This document shows positions 6,966-14,679 of a DNA stretch of 46,138 nt, one piece after another. Within the stretch, counting starts at the first letter, position 1, and each line of letters starts with the position of its first letter. The notes under the pieces are model-generated. The model had not been told where the DNA came from, searched no databases, and saw nothing but the letters and a program-made list of their open reading frames with translations. Where the stretch lies: positions 1 through 46,138 of the forward strand of contig JADFQA010000025.1 in assembly GCA_022562055.1 (NCBI GenBank), in the 5' to 3' direction. The position numbers and the translations under genes are program-made. This DNA comes from Acidobacteriota bacterium (lineage in GTDB: Bacteria > Actinomycetota > Acidimicrobiia > Spongiisociales > UBA5794).

Positions 6966-8279
6966 TTATTGGTCCCCACCAACCCCCAACCAAACGAACG
7001 TGAAGACCTTTCGTCCACCGTCAGATGATTCGATGACCACATCAAACAGTTCATCGATAGGCATGTCGTTGAAGTACACCTTGGTTTCCCAGTTCCCGGT
7101 CTCGTCGGTCATGACTTCGATGGAACCGAAGTCCGAAACGATCCAAACCGTTGCACTTGGTGTTGCGGTCCCCCAGAAGATGTCGAATGCCTCAGCATCA
7201 TCTGACACACCGTACTTCTGGGTTGCGGTGAACTCGTGCTTCCGCTCGCCCTCTTTGAGGATGAAACCAAACACGACACGGTCGTCAGTGGAGGACTCGA
7301 CGACCACCCTGAACTCCTCGCCGACCGGTGCTCCCTCAAACCGTACCTTGACTTCCCAGCGGCCTTCTTCGTTGATCTCGGTCTTGGCATCGCCGTACTC
7401 TGATCCGACCCACACGGTGGTTCCAGGTTTGCCCTTGCCGTAGAACACATCAAACGGCTCGACATTCATCCCATATTTCTGATGGGCGACGAACTCGTAC
7501 ACGTCTCGTTCGGGGGTCCATGTGAAGGAGAAGGTCTTTTCAACACCGGTGGTTGACGACACCTTGATCCTGATCTTTGTGTTTGCGGGCAGCTCCTTGA
7601 GGGGAAGCTTCAACTCCCACTTGCCGTGTTCATTGGCGCGCGCATCTTCGACCCCGTACTCAGATCGGGCGACGATCCCAGAGCCGGGAGGGGCGGTTCC
7701 CCAAAATACCTCGTAAGGTCGCTCCTCGTGGGAGACCTCGAACTTCTGATGCACAGTGAAACGGACGTCAGCAACCTTGTAGATGACGACGATTGAGTCG
7801 CGTGACATGTTGCCGGCAGTGTCTTTGGCGACCGCAACAATTTCGTTTCTACCTTCGCGCAGTTTCACCTCGGCGCGCCAGTGGCCCTCGTCTCCTACTT
7901 CGACCCTGTGATCTCCGATGGCAACCTTGGCGCCGGGCTCGGTGATGCCCTTCACAATGACATACGGCCGATTGACAACGGCACCCGAGTCGGGGCTGAC
8001 GATCTCAAGCAGAGGGGGCTCTTCGTCGCGCACCTCGGTGGTGGTCGTGGTGGTCGGCTCAACAGGCGCATCAGTCGTCGCCGTTGTCGTGGACGACTCT
8101 GGTGGTGCTTCCGTCGTGGTAGCCGACGATGGCTCCGACTCGTCCTCGACGACGCCTTGCACGATCGTCGTTGGAGCCGGGGCCGCTTGAAATGCGCCCG
8201 CCTGCGCAAGGGCTGCCCCGCTTGCAAGCATTACGGCGAACATCATCCCGAAAACGGTGATGGCTTTGCGTTTGAGCAT
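6966..8279 (-). CDS. Secreted protein with an Ig-like domain and three tandem repeats
   Basis: The 437-residue product begins with a signal peptide (MLKRKAITVFGMM, cleavage near ALAQA at residues 23-27). A Thr/Ser/Pro/Glu-rich linker (about 45-85) follows, then one glucodextranase-B-like Ig fold (about 88-168) containing GITEPGAKVAI and DTAGNMSRDS. After that come three imperfect repeats of 86-90 residues (about 171-260, 261-347, 348-437). Each contains HQKF or QKYG, then FWGTA or FYGKG, SEYG, and a G-W-E-x-K-V strand. It probably sits on or outside the envelope as a binding or structural protein. No catalytic motif is seen. AGGAGG upstream of ATG 8279 supports the start. The gene is monocistronic. 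Confidence 0.75.
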   Translation of the reverse strand: MLKRKAITVFGMMFAVMLASGAALAQAGAFQAAPAPTTIVQGVVEDESEPSSATTTEAPPESSTTTATTDAPVEPTTTTTTEVRDEEPPLLEIVSPDSGAVVNRPYVIVKGITEPGAKVAIGDHRVEVGDEGHWRAEVKLREGRNEIVAVAKDTAGNMSRDSIVVIYKVADVRFTVHQKFEVSHEERPYEVFWGTAPPGSGIVARSEYGVEDARANEHGKWELKLPLKELPANTKIRIKVSSTTGVEKTFSFTWTPERDVYEFVAHQKYGMNVEPFDVFYGKGKPGTTVWVGSEYGDAKTEINEEGRWEVKVRFEGAPVGEEFRVVVESSTDDRVVFGFILKEGERKHEFTATQKYGVSDDAEAFDIFWGTATPSATVWIVSDFGSIEVMTDETGNWETKVYFNDMPIDELFDVVIESSDGGRKVFTFVWLGVGGDQ

Positions 8280-8437
8280 CTGCTGGTCCTCCTGGTGTTA
8301 AAAGGTTGTCCAAGGGACAGTGATATGACCTACCTCACATAGCGTTACACGCCCGAAGGGCTGGGAAGGTTTACCGCAAACGAAGAAAAGTCTGTCGGTT
8401 TGGCCGAGTACTCTTGCGGCGTCGAGCTTGGAGAATT

Positions 8438-9064
8438 GTGGACAAGGCAACGCTGTACGAGATTGTCGGTTACATGGGGTCCGCGCTGGTGGTGACAGCA
8501 CTCACCATGAAGTCGTTTCGCAAGTTGCGGATCTTTAGTCTTCTGGGGTCCGTCGCGTTCGGGGTGTACGGCGCTCTGATCGGGTCGGTGCCGATTGTCC
8601 TAACCAACATCGCGATTATGGGCATCAACTCCTTCTATCTGTGGAAGGCCGCAACCGATCATTCGTACTACTCGATCCTCGAAGTCGACCCCGATTCGGA
8701 CTATGCCAGCGAGTTCTTGTCGTTTCACCGCGAGTCGATCCACGAGTTCCAACCCGACTTCGACGGCACCCTGGAAGGTGCCGACTTCATCTGTTTCATA
8801 CTGCGCGACATGGTGCCCGCTGGACTGGTTGTTGGTTATGAGTGCGAACCCGGCGTACTCACGATCGTGCTTGACTACGCAACCCCGCAGTTCAGAGACA
8901 ACCGGCTGGGGCGGCATTTCTACGGGCCGAGTCGGCGGCTGCTTGTGGAGAAGGGGTACCCAACTGTTCGAACGACGGCACAAACCGCTGCCCACCGGGC
9001 GTACATCGAACGGATGGGATTCGCCAAGGTCGGCGACACATACGAACGCTCGCTTGTGTCATGA
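8438..9064 (+). CDS. YgjV-like membrane domain fused to a GNAT-type acetyltransferase
   Basis: The 208-residue product has two parts. Residues 1-70 form two or three membrane segments resembling YgjV/Imp proteins, with KSFRKLRIFSLLGSVAFG and ending NSFYLWKA. Residues 75-208 resemble a small GNAT fold, with LRDMVPAGLVVG, DNRLGRHF and a C-terminal AHRAYIERMGFAKVGDTYER, the usual acetyl-CoA-fold ending. GTG 8438 was chosen because GGAG precedes it; an upstream TTG at 8414 would add eight residues. A second acetyltransferase gene begins 45 bases downstream, so the two may be co-transcribed. The substrate is unknown. Confidence 0.65.
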   Translation: MDKATLYEIVGYMGSALVVTALTMKSFRKLRIFSLLGSVAFGVYGALIGSVPIVLTNIAIMGINSFYLWKAATDHSYYSILEVDPDSDYASEFLSFHRESIHEFQPDFDGTLEGADFICFILRDMVPAGLVVGYECEPGVLTIVLDYATPQFRDNRLGRHFYGPSRRLLVEKGYPTVRTTAQTAAHRAYIERMGFAKVGDTYERSLVS

Positions 9065-9109
9065 TTACGGCGTAGGGTTCTTGACGTCTGTCGCGAGGGA
9101 GGCAACATC

Positions 9110-9619
9110 GTGCACGCGATTCCGCTCCGCCGTCGCACCGAGCTAGGGGACGGAACATCGGTGTGGCTGCGTCCACTACGCCCAGAGGACCGGACGCTGA
9201 TCCGCGACGCATATGAAAACGCTGATCCGATCGATCTGGAGAACCGGTTTTTCAACGCGAGCTTCTCGCTCACCGAGGAACGCCTCGACTACCTGACTCT
9301 CCTGGATTTCTATGAGCGCTTCGCGATCATTTGCGAGACGGAGGACGGAGATCCCATTGGTCTTGCGCGATACGGCGTTCGCGACGATGGAGATGTCGAG
9401 ATTGCGGTCGTTGTGCAACCGGAGTGGCGGCACCGCGGTGTCGCGACGGTGGTACTTCAGGATGTTATCGACGCTGCGGTCCGCAACGGCTTCACCACGG
9501 TGGTGGGGGAGTGTCTGGCGTCCAACCGCGGCGCCCGCGCCCTCATGGAACGCCTCGGCTTCACCCAAAGAGCAGTCAGCGGCGGTGTCATAACGTTCTC
9601 GAAGAGAATTGAGTCATAG
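9110..9619 (+). CDS. GNAT family N-acetyltransferase
   Basis: This 169-residue protein has the standard GNAT layout: an N-terminal strand followed by LRPLRPEDRTLIRDAY, an acceptor region (FFNASFSLTEERLDYL), then motif A VVVQPEWRHRGVATVVLQDVIDAA with the R-x-x-G-V-A/G-T pyrophosphate loop, and the final NRGARALMERLGFT. It resembles the GNAT domains attached to Pat-type protein acetyltransferases, but no regulatory domain is present. GAGGGAGG lies upstream of the GTG start. It probably acetylates a protein or small molecule in the cytoplasm; the acceptor cannot be deduced. It ends 58 bases from the convergent membrane-protein gene. Confidence 0.85.
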   Translation: MHAIPLRRRTELGDGTSVWLRPLRPEDRTLIRDAYENADPIDLENRFFNASFSLTEERLDYLTLLDFYERFAIICETEDGDPIGLARYGVRDDGDVEIAVVVQPEWRHRGVATVVLQDVIDAAVRNGFTTVVGECLASNRGARALMERLGFTQRAVSGGVITFSKRIES

Positions 9620-9677
9620 GGTCGCGCCGATCGGTGGATGCCGTGTCGCGTTGAAGCGTTTTCGGTGCGGAGACGAT

Positions 9678-10424
9678 CTAGGAACAAGGCTCGTTGGACA
9701 ACGAAACCGTGGCTGTGAAAGGGTCGGCATCACCAACCGTGACGTCGAGTTCGACGCACGGGTCCCCTTGGAATATGAATCCGCCGACAAACTGGGCGGA
9801 CTCGGATTCGCAGGGAAGGAATGTGACGGCGGCGCCGCCCTGCGCGATGCGATAACTGCCGGATGGATTCCACATGGACGAATCGAATAGGTGGCTGACC
9901 CTGTCGCGATAGGCGTTAGGCACGACAAGTGTGACCGTAGCGCCGGGTTCCAAAACGGCGATCGTCTTGACGCTGCGGTCGAAATCGCCACCTGCGCCCG
10001 GGGGACCGACGTGCCACAGCCACAAGGGGCCGAACTTGATGGCGGTGTTTTGCCAATCCTCGGGCATATTGTCGATTCCGCAGCCACCGTCTGCGCCGTC
10101 GACCACTAACGAAGCGAACTCGGATGGGCCAGGCGTCGTTCGGGTCCCTTGGCCGGGATCGGTGTCAATTCGTTGTGGGTCGGCGTTGGTCGAAATGGTC
10201 GAAGGCTCTGTTTCCGTCTGTGGCGCAGACGGGACCGCGCCTCGCCATAAGAACACGCCGCCGCCGATCAACGTGAGCGTTATTAGGAAACTGAACAGGC
10301 CCACCGAAGCCGTGGTACGACGTCGTCTGGAGGCGTGGGCTTGGGAGATCGCGGGGCGGGTTGCGTGCCGGGCGTCTCGTATCGCGGCACGCCCTGCCGC
10401 GTGGGCGAACGTATCAAAGTTCAT
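9678..10424 (-). CDS. Single-pass membrane protein paired with sigma-like gene (anti-sigma candidate)
   Basis: Product of 248 residues: a basic, Ala/Arg-rich cytoplasmic part (about 1-40), a membrane segment near SVGLFSFLITLTLIGGGVFLW (about 36-57), a Thr/Pro-rich linker and an extracytoplasmic domain with several cysteines (GGCGIDN, FLPCESES, GDPCVEL, NEPCS). The start is ATG 10424, lying 11 bases inside the end of the sigma-like gene. This repeats the arrangement at 33601-34783. The position suggests an anti-sigma factor or signal partner. No zinc-binding HxxxCxxC motif of classic ZAS anti-sigma factors is seen, so the role is inferred from context. Confidence 0.55.
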   Translation of the reverse strand: MNFDTFAHAAGRAAIRDARHATRPAISQAHASRRRRTTASVGLFSFLITLTLIGGGVFLWRGAVPSAPQTETEPSTISTNADPQRIDTDPGQGTRTTPGPSEFASLVVDGADGGCGIDNMPEDWQNTAIKFGPLWLWHVGPPGAGGDFDRSVKTIAVLEPGATVTLVVPNAYRDRVSHLFDSSMWNPSGSYRIAQGGAAVTFLPCESESAQFVGGFIFQGDPCVELDVTVGDADPFTATVSLSNEPCS

Positions 10425-10686
10425 CCGCCCACCCTTTCGCTCGAAACTGACGTTCCAGGCGTTCTCGACCCTGATGCAGGAGAGCCTTGACGGTCCCTCC
10501 GGCGATTTCGAGAATCTCAGCAATCTCCGCGACCGACAAGTCCTCCACTGTGGGGCGGCTGCCGCTGAGTACATATGTCAGGGCAAGCACGACCGCATAC
10601 TCCTGGCGATAGAATGCCTCAAACTGCCGAGGCACTCGGACGTTCGGAATGTGCTCCACGTCATCCATATGGCCGTTGTCTCCCAT
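10414..10686 (-). CDS. Truncated ECF sigma-like protein, internal deletion
   Basis: Only 90 residues. Residues 20-43 (FEAFYRQEYAVVLALTYVLSGSR) match the start of ECF sigma region 2. After PTVEDL the sequence passes straight into region 4 (SVAEIAEILEIAGGTVKALLHQGRERL), the helix-turn-helix that reads the -35. The rest of region 2, including the -10 recognition part, and the linker are absent, so roughly 90-100 residues are missing compared with a complete ECF sigma. It probably cannot direct transcription alone but might still bind DNA or the partner membrane protein. Alternative ATG at 10668, which has GGGAG upstream. Confidence 0.7.
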   Translation of the reverse strand: MGDNGHMDDVEHIPNVRVPRQFEAFYRQEYAVVLALTYVLSGSRPTVEDLSVAEIAEILEIAGGTVKALLHQGRERLERQFRAKGWADEL

Positions 10687-10847
10687 GCATCCATACCATA
10701 AGAACGCACCAGCATCCGGCGCGGTTTAGACGAGAATCAACAAACGTACCCGTGACACACAGCTCTTGGATCGCCGTGGACTAAAGCGGTGAGACGCCAT
10801 GTCGCTTCGATGCGGCAGCGGCGGCGATGCCGTTTAAGATCGGGTGG

Positions 10848-11930
10848 ATGGACACAGCGAGTTTCTTGGCAGCGTTGAACGAGCGCATTCCGCTGTCCAA
10901 GGCGGCCCTGTGGGACAAGGTTGGATTGCAAGTGGGGGACCGTGATGCACCCTGTCGCAAGGTTGGGGTGTGTCACGAGGTGACCGACGCCGTCGTTGCC
11001 GCTGCCGTCGGGGCTGAACTCGATTTGCTGGTGGTTTATCACCCCCTGTTGTTCGACCCGGTGACTGCGTTTATAAAAGGCGCGTCGCCGCCGGGTAGGG
11101 CGTATGCGCTTGCGGAGTCCGGGATTTCCCTCTACGTGGTCCATACCGCATGGGACGTGGCACCCGGCGGCGGCGCCGATGCGCTCGCCGCAGCGTTCGC
11201 TCTGGAGAACCTCGTGCCGTTTGGCGCGGAGTGGGGCGGCGACACCGTGAAAATCGTCACCTTCGTTCCCACGGCCGACGTCGATGGTGTGGCCGATGCG
11301 CTTGTGGCGGCCGGGGCGGGCTCGGTCGGGCACTACACCGGAGCGCAATTTCGAGTCGAGGGCGAAGGCCGCTTCACACCCGGCCCACATGCAGCCCCCG
11401 CGATCGGAACTCGCGGTGTCCCCGAATCCGTGATCGAGACCCGTCTTGAAATGATCGCTACCAAACAGGTGCTGGGTGCTGTCATCAGCGCCCTTGTAGC
11501 GGCGCATCCCTATGAAGAACCGGCATATGACATTGTCGCTGTCATGGCGAACGCCGGTTTCGTAGGGCGTCGGGGGACCCGCGCCTCCCCAATGTTGCTT
11601 GACGAGTTCGCTGCAAATGTTGACGAGATCTTGCAAACACGTTCCCGTGTTGCCGGTGCCGGTAACAAGGAGATCAGTTCGGTTGCGGTCGTTCCCGGGT
11701 CAGGCGGGTCGTTTGTCGCGGCAGTCGCCGGGTCGGTTGACGTTATCGTTACCGGCGATGTCAACCACCACACCGCCCAGGCCGCATTGAGCAAGGGGAC
11801 GGCAATTGTGGATTGTGGCCACGCTCCCTCGGAGCGTCCGGGCATGGCAGGCCTCGTTGCAGCAGTAGGCGACCTTGGCTGCGAAACTGTCGACCTCACA
11901 ACTATCAACACCGACCCCTGGAGCAACTAA
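10848..11930 (+). CDS. Nif3-like dinuclear metal-centre protein (GTP cyclohydrolase 1 type 2 family)
   Basis: The 360-residue product is a member of the widely conserved NIF3/YqfO family, which binds two metal ions at a toroid centre and whose cellular role is unresolved. Family marks are WDKVGLQVGD near the N-terminus, VYHPLLF and VHTAWD in the metal site, a middle insert resembling PII/CutA folds (ALVAAHPYEEPAYDIV) and the C-terminal metal motif DVNHHTAQ followed by DCGHAPSE. ATG 10848 begins the conserved part; an in-frame ATG at 10827 would add seven residues. The next gene, a C4 zinc-ribbon protein, follows 20 bases later, a pairing common in actinobacteria. Confidence 0.9.
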   Translation: MDTASFLAALNERIPLSKAALWDKVGLQVGDRDAPCRKVGVCHEVTDAVVAAAVGAELDLLVVYHPLLFDPVTAFIKGASPPGRAYALAESGISLYVVHTAWDVAPGGGADALAAAFALENLVPFGAEWGGDTVKIVTFVPTADVDGVADALVAAGAGSVGHYTGAQFRVEGEGRFTPGPHAAPAIGTRGVPESVIETRLEMIATKQVLGAVISALVAAHPYEEPAYDIVAVMANAGFVGRRGTRASPMLLDEFAANVDEILQTRSRVAGAGNKEISSVAVVPGSGGSFVAAVAGSVDVIVTGDVNHHTAQAALSKGTAIVDCGHAPSERPGMAGLVAAVGDLGCETVDLTTINTDPWSN

Positions 11931-11950
11931 CAGATGGAATCGTCGTCCCG

Positions 11951-12658
11951 ATGGAAATGAAGAGCTACGCAGACCTACTCGACCTCCGGGACGTAGACGC
12001 GCAGATCGATCGGCTCTTCCACAACCGGGAAACACTTCCCGAGCTTGCCTTGTACAAGTCAGCCCACGAATCGTCTGCTGAACTCGCAGCCGCCGAGGCC
12101 GACGCCGCGGCGAAGCTCAAGCAAACAAACCGTGACCTTGATCGGACGCAGGGCGAATTGGGCATTGCAGACGAAAAGCTCAACCGCGAACAACTTCGAC
12201 TTTATAGCGGTGGCATGTCGGCGCGCGATGCGGACTACCTTCGCAGGGAGGTCGAGATGTTGCGGACCCAGAAGTCAACGATGGAAGACGAACTGCTTGC
12301 ACTGATGGAGGCTGCCGAGGAGCAGGAGGCACTGTCGGAATCGGCTCGAGATGAGCTGGCTTCGGTGAACACGGAAAGGGATCGCCTTGCTGAGGTTATC
12401 AAGGCGGAATGGAAGGTGATTGACGCAGAATTGGGTCGGCGTAAGAACCGCAAGGGGGAGATTGTGAAGACCATCGAGGCAGAGATCATCGAGCTTTACG
12501 AAGAACTGCGGCGTCTGAAGGGTGGTGTCGGGGCCGCCGCTCTTGAGGACGGAACCTGCAGCGGGTGCCATCTGTCGTTGACTGCAGCCGAGCAGATCGA
12601 GGCGAAACGCTCCGAACCGCCGCGGTGCATCCACTGTCGACGCATTTTGGTGATCTGA
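11951..12658 (+). CDS. C4-type zinc-ribbon coiled-coil protein
   Basis: The 235-residue protein is mostly a long alpha-helical coiled coil (about residues 10-185, rich in Glu, Ala, Leu and Arg). It ends with a zinc ribbon formed by CSGCH and, 25 residues later, CIHC. This is the DUF164/C4 zinc-ribbon family, structurally like CT398 of Chlamydia and the mycobacterial homologue. A nucleic-acid or protein scaffold role has been suggested for the family; no enzyme motif is seen. ATG 11951 was chosen as the first start with acceptable context; ATG 11957 is possible. It sits between nif3 and a YdjM-like gene, probably in one transcript. Confidence 0.88.
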   Translation: MEMKSYADLLDLRDVDAQIDRLFHNRETLPELALYKSAHESSAELAAAEADAAAKLKQTNRDLDRTQGELGIADEKLNREQLRLYSGGMSARDADYLRREVEMLRTQKSTMEDELLALMEAAEEQEALSESARDELASVNTERDRLAEVIKAEWKVIDAELGRRKNRKGEIVKTIEAEIIELYEELRRLKGGVGAAALEDGTCSGCHLSLTAAEQIEAKRSEPPRCIHCRRILVI

Positions 12659-12664
12659 ACCGCC

Positions 12665-13198
12665 ATGCTCTTCTGGCACCTTGGCGCTACGGTCGCAGTT
12701 GCACGGTACACATTTCGCGATGCGCGTATGGACCTCCGGTTTTTGGCTTTCGGAGCGATCGTTCCCGACCTCATCGATACCCCTATCGGCCTCGTGTTCT
12801 GGGAGTCATTCCACTCGGTCCGGCTGTGGTCGCATTCGCTGCTCGTTTCGGCCGCCGTCATGGTGGCGGTGCTGCTGCGCACCCGCCGGGGCAGACCAAG
12901 GCGGCGATGGATGGCGATTGCGGTTGGAATGCTGCTCCATCTGTTTCTGGATGCAATGTGGGACTCACAAGAAACGCTCTGGTGGCCGTTCCTTGGACTC
13001 GATCTCACCGAGCAAGCGTTTGCGTCGGTGGGGGCCTACCTCGGTGCGGTTCTGAGTAGCCCCGTTGCCTGGACGGGCGAAATTGTCGGCGTTGTGTACT
13101 TGTTTATCCTCGGTAGGCGGGGCGGTCTCGACAGCGGAGAAAAGCGGCGACATTTCCTACGAACGGGCGTTATCGATGTTCCGATTGGGGAGTCGTAG
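12665..13198 (+). CDS. YdjM/LexA-binding-type membrane metal-dependent hydrolase
   Basis: This 177-residue integral membrane protein fits the YdjM family of predicted membrane-bound metal-dependent hydrolases. It begins with MLFWHLGATVAVARYTF, then has AFGAIVPDLIDTPIG, a histidine in LWSHSLLV and LLHLFLDAMWDS. These spaced His and Asp residues are the presumed metal ligands. Four hydrophobic stretches are visible. The gene begins six bases after the zinc-ribbon stop and its 3' end overlaps the convergent TauE-like gene by 29 bases. The biological substrate is unknown. Confidence 0.7.
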   Translation: MLFWHLGATVAVARYTFRDARMDLRFLAFGAIVPDLIDTPIGLVFWESFHSVRLWSHSLLVSAAVMVAVLLRTRRGRPRRRWMAIAVGMLLHLFLDAMWDSQETLWWPFLGLDLTEQAFASVGAYLGAVLSSPVAWTGEIVGVVYLFILGRRGGLDSGEKRRHFLRTGVIDVPIGES

Positions 13199-13571
13199 CC
13201 GATTCGTTGGCATCCGTGTCAGCCTTGCGCCACATCAAAATCGAGAGGATCGCGAGCAGGACGGCGAACATTTTTTTGAGTGTGTCTCCTTCGATTGCAA
13301 GCGCAAGCGACGCACCGGCAAGGGCGCCAAGGGCCGCGCCGATGGAGACGGGGATCGCAAGTTCCCAGGCGATCCGACCGCCGCGATGATGAACATATGT
13401 CGCGACCAACGCAGTTGGGGCAATCACCGCAAGTGAGGTTCCCTGGGCGACGTGCTGCGAGAGGCCAAGCATGAACACCAAGGCCGGGATGTAGATGATG
13501 CCCCCGCCGACTCCAAGCAAGGCCGCGACAGTCCCTGCAAACAGCCCAACGATGATCAGTGCAGGACTCAC
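13170..13571 (-). CDS. Half-length TauE/SafE family membrane protein, second of pair
   Basis: The 133-residue product has four hydrophobic segments and one TauE/SafE signature, ALLGVGGGIIYIPALVFMLG followed by VAQGTSLAVIAPTALVAT. Full-length TauE/SafE exporters of sulfite, sulfoacetate and related anions are about 250 residues with two such halves. Here each half is a separate gene. The GTG at 13571 overlaps the preceding gene's stop in a GTGA, implying coupled translation and probably equal amounts. The C-terminal tail after WRKAD is polar. The two may assemble into one transporter; the substrate is not evident. Confidence 0.8.
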   Translation of the reverse strand: MSPALIIVGLFAGTVAALLGVGGGIIYIPALVFMLGLSQHVAQGTSLAVIAPTALVATYVHHRGGRIAWELAIPVSIGAALGALAGASLALAIEGDTLKKMFAVLLAILSILMWRKADTDANESATTPQSEHR

Positions 13572-13936
13572 GACGTTCCGATCTTGATTGCAGAGATCAT
13601 CATGAGAGTTGCGAGCATTCTGGTCAACGCTCTCTGAGGCACGTTGGTGATCACCTTGCCCCCGATGACCGCACCGACCGCTGCACCGATGAGCAGCAGC
13701 GCGGCAGCCCACCAGTCGACGGCATCGTCGAGCTGGAAACGTGCAACACCAACCGTTGCCGATACGACAATGGTCGCTATCGAGGTGCCAGACGCCAGCG
13801 ACGGCCGCAGACCAATCGCAAGGACGAGACCTGGGACGACAATGACACCCCCTCCCACGCCGAAGAGTCCACTAATAACACCGGCGACAAGACCGAGAGC
13901 CAGCGCGGGTGCAATCTTGGCGGCGCTGATCTGCAT
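13568..13936 (-). CDS. Half-length TauE/SafE family membrane protein, first of pair
   Basis: Product of about 122 residues with four hydrophobic stretches. The signature SGLFGVGGGVIVVPGLVLAIG, then LASGTSIATIVVSATVG, corresponds to one repeat of a TauE/SafE transporter. It resembles its downstream partner throughout, as the two halves of a normal family member do. Start ATG 13936 is the last one before the hydrophobic core; ATG 13972 would add twelve residues and neither has a clear ribosome binding site. The stop is in a GTGA overlap with the partner. Confidence 0.8.
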   Translation of the reverse strand: MQISAAKIAPALALGLVAGVISGLFGVGGGVIVVPGLVLAIGLRPSLASGTSIATIVVSATVGVARFQLDDAVDWWAAALLLIGAAVGAVIGGKVITNVPQRALTRMLATLMMISAIKIGTS

Positions 13937-14025
13937 GCTTGCGAGTGTAGCGGTACGGCTGGGGGGCACCATGTGAGCAGACCCGCGACCGGACGTTCCG
14001 CCGCCCCGTAGCTACCCTTGTGTGG

Positions 14026-14679
14026 ATGAAGGTTCTCAGGATGCTTGTTGTCATGGCCGTACTGGCCGCGGCATGCAGCGGATCGGGTCGGGACGATAAA
14101 GCTGTAAGCACGTACCCCACCGGCACGGTACGCGAGTGGTTGCTTGCCGTCAGCGGCCGTGATGTGCCGAGATTGGTGGACATCGTCGACCAGGACTCGC
14201 TTGCGATCATCCTCGCCATAGAGAACGGCATTCCGGCTGAGGATGTCGAGATCATGCTGGTCCAGGGAATCTCGCAAGAGACCGTTGCTGACTACTGGGT
14301 TTCGTTCGCCGGAGGCTTCGGAACTTATACGGGGCTGGCCTTAGACAGCGTGACGGTACGCGGGTTTGAGCAGTTCGCAATCGATGAGACGCTTTTTGCG
14401 CACGTCGAAGTCGGTGACGAGTTGGATCCGGGCACCGTCTTCACTCGCAGTTACGACGGGACATGGCGCATCGACCTTGTTGCGACTTTCGGTGAGGCGT
14501 TGTTGCCACTGTTAGAAGCGTTCGCAAGTGAAATCCCCGCCGGTGACGACGGGAAACGCCTGCGACGCGAAGTGCGTGAAGCTGTGATCCCGGCGCTACT
14601 CGCAGTCGACTCGTTGAAACCGGCTGACGATCGGCTTGGCGCGGAGATCGGTCGTCTGTCCGTGTTGCTTCAGCCCTGA
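14026..14679 (+). CDS. Predicted lipoprotein of unknown function
   Basis: The 217-residue product starts with MKVLRMLVVMAVLAAACSGS, a type II signal peptide with lipobox ending at Cys17, so it should be anchored to the outer face of the membrane. The rest is mostly helical and acidic, with no family I recognise. A GTG at 14020 would add two residues. The gene diverges from the TauE-like pair, and its last ten bases overlap the end of the convergent F420-type oxidoreductase gene. Confidence 0.7.
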   Translation: MKVLRMLVVMAVLAAACSGSGRDDKAVSTYPTGTVREWLLAVSGRDVPRLVDIVDQDSLAIILAIENGIPAEDVEIMLVQGISQETVADYWVSFAGGFGTYTGLALDSVTVRGFEQFAIDETLFAHVEVGDELDPGTVFTRSYDGTWRIDLVATFGEALLPLLEAFASEIPAGDDGKRLRREVREAVIPALLAVDSLKPADDRLGAEIGRLSVLLQP

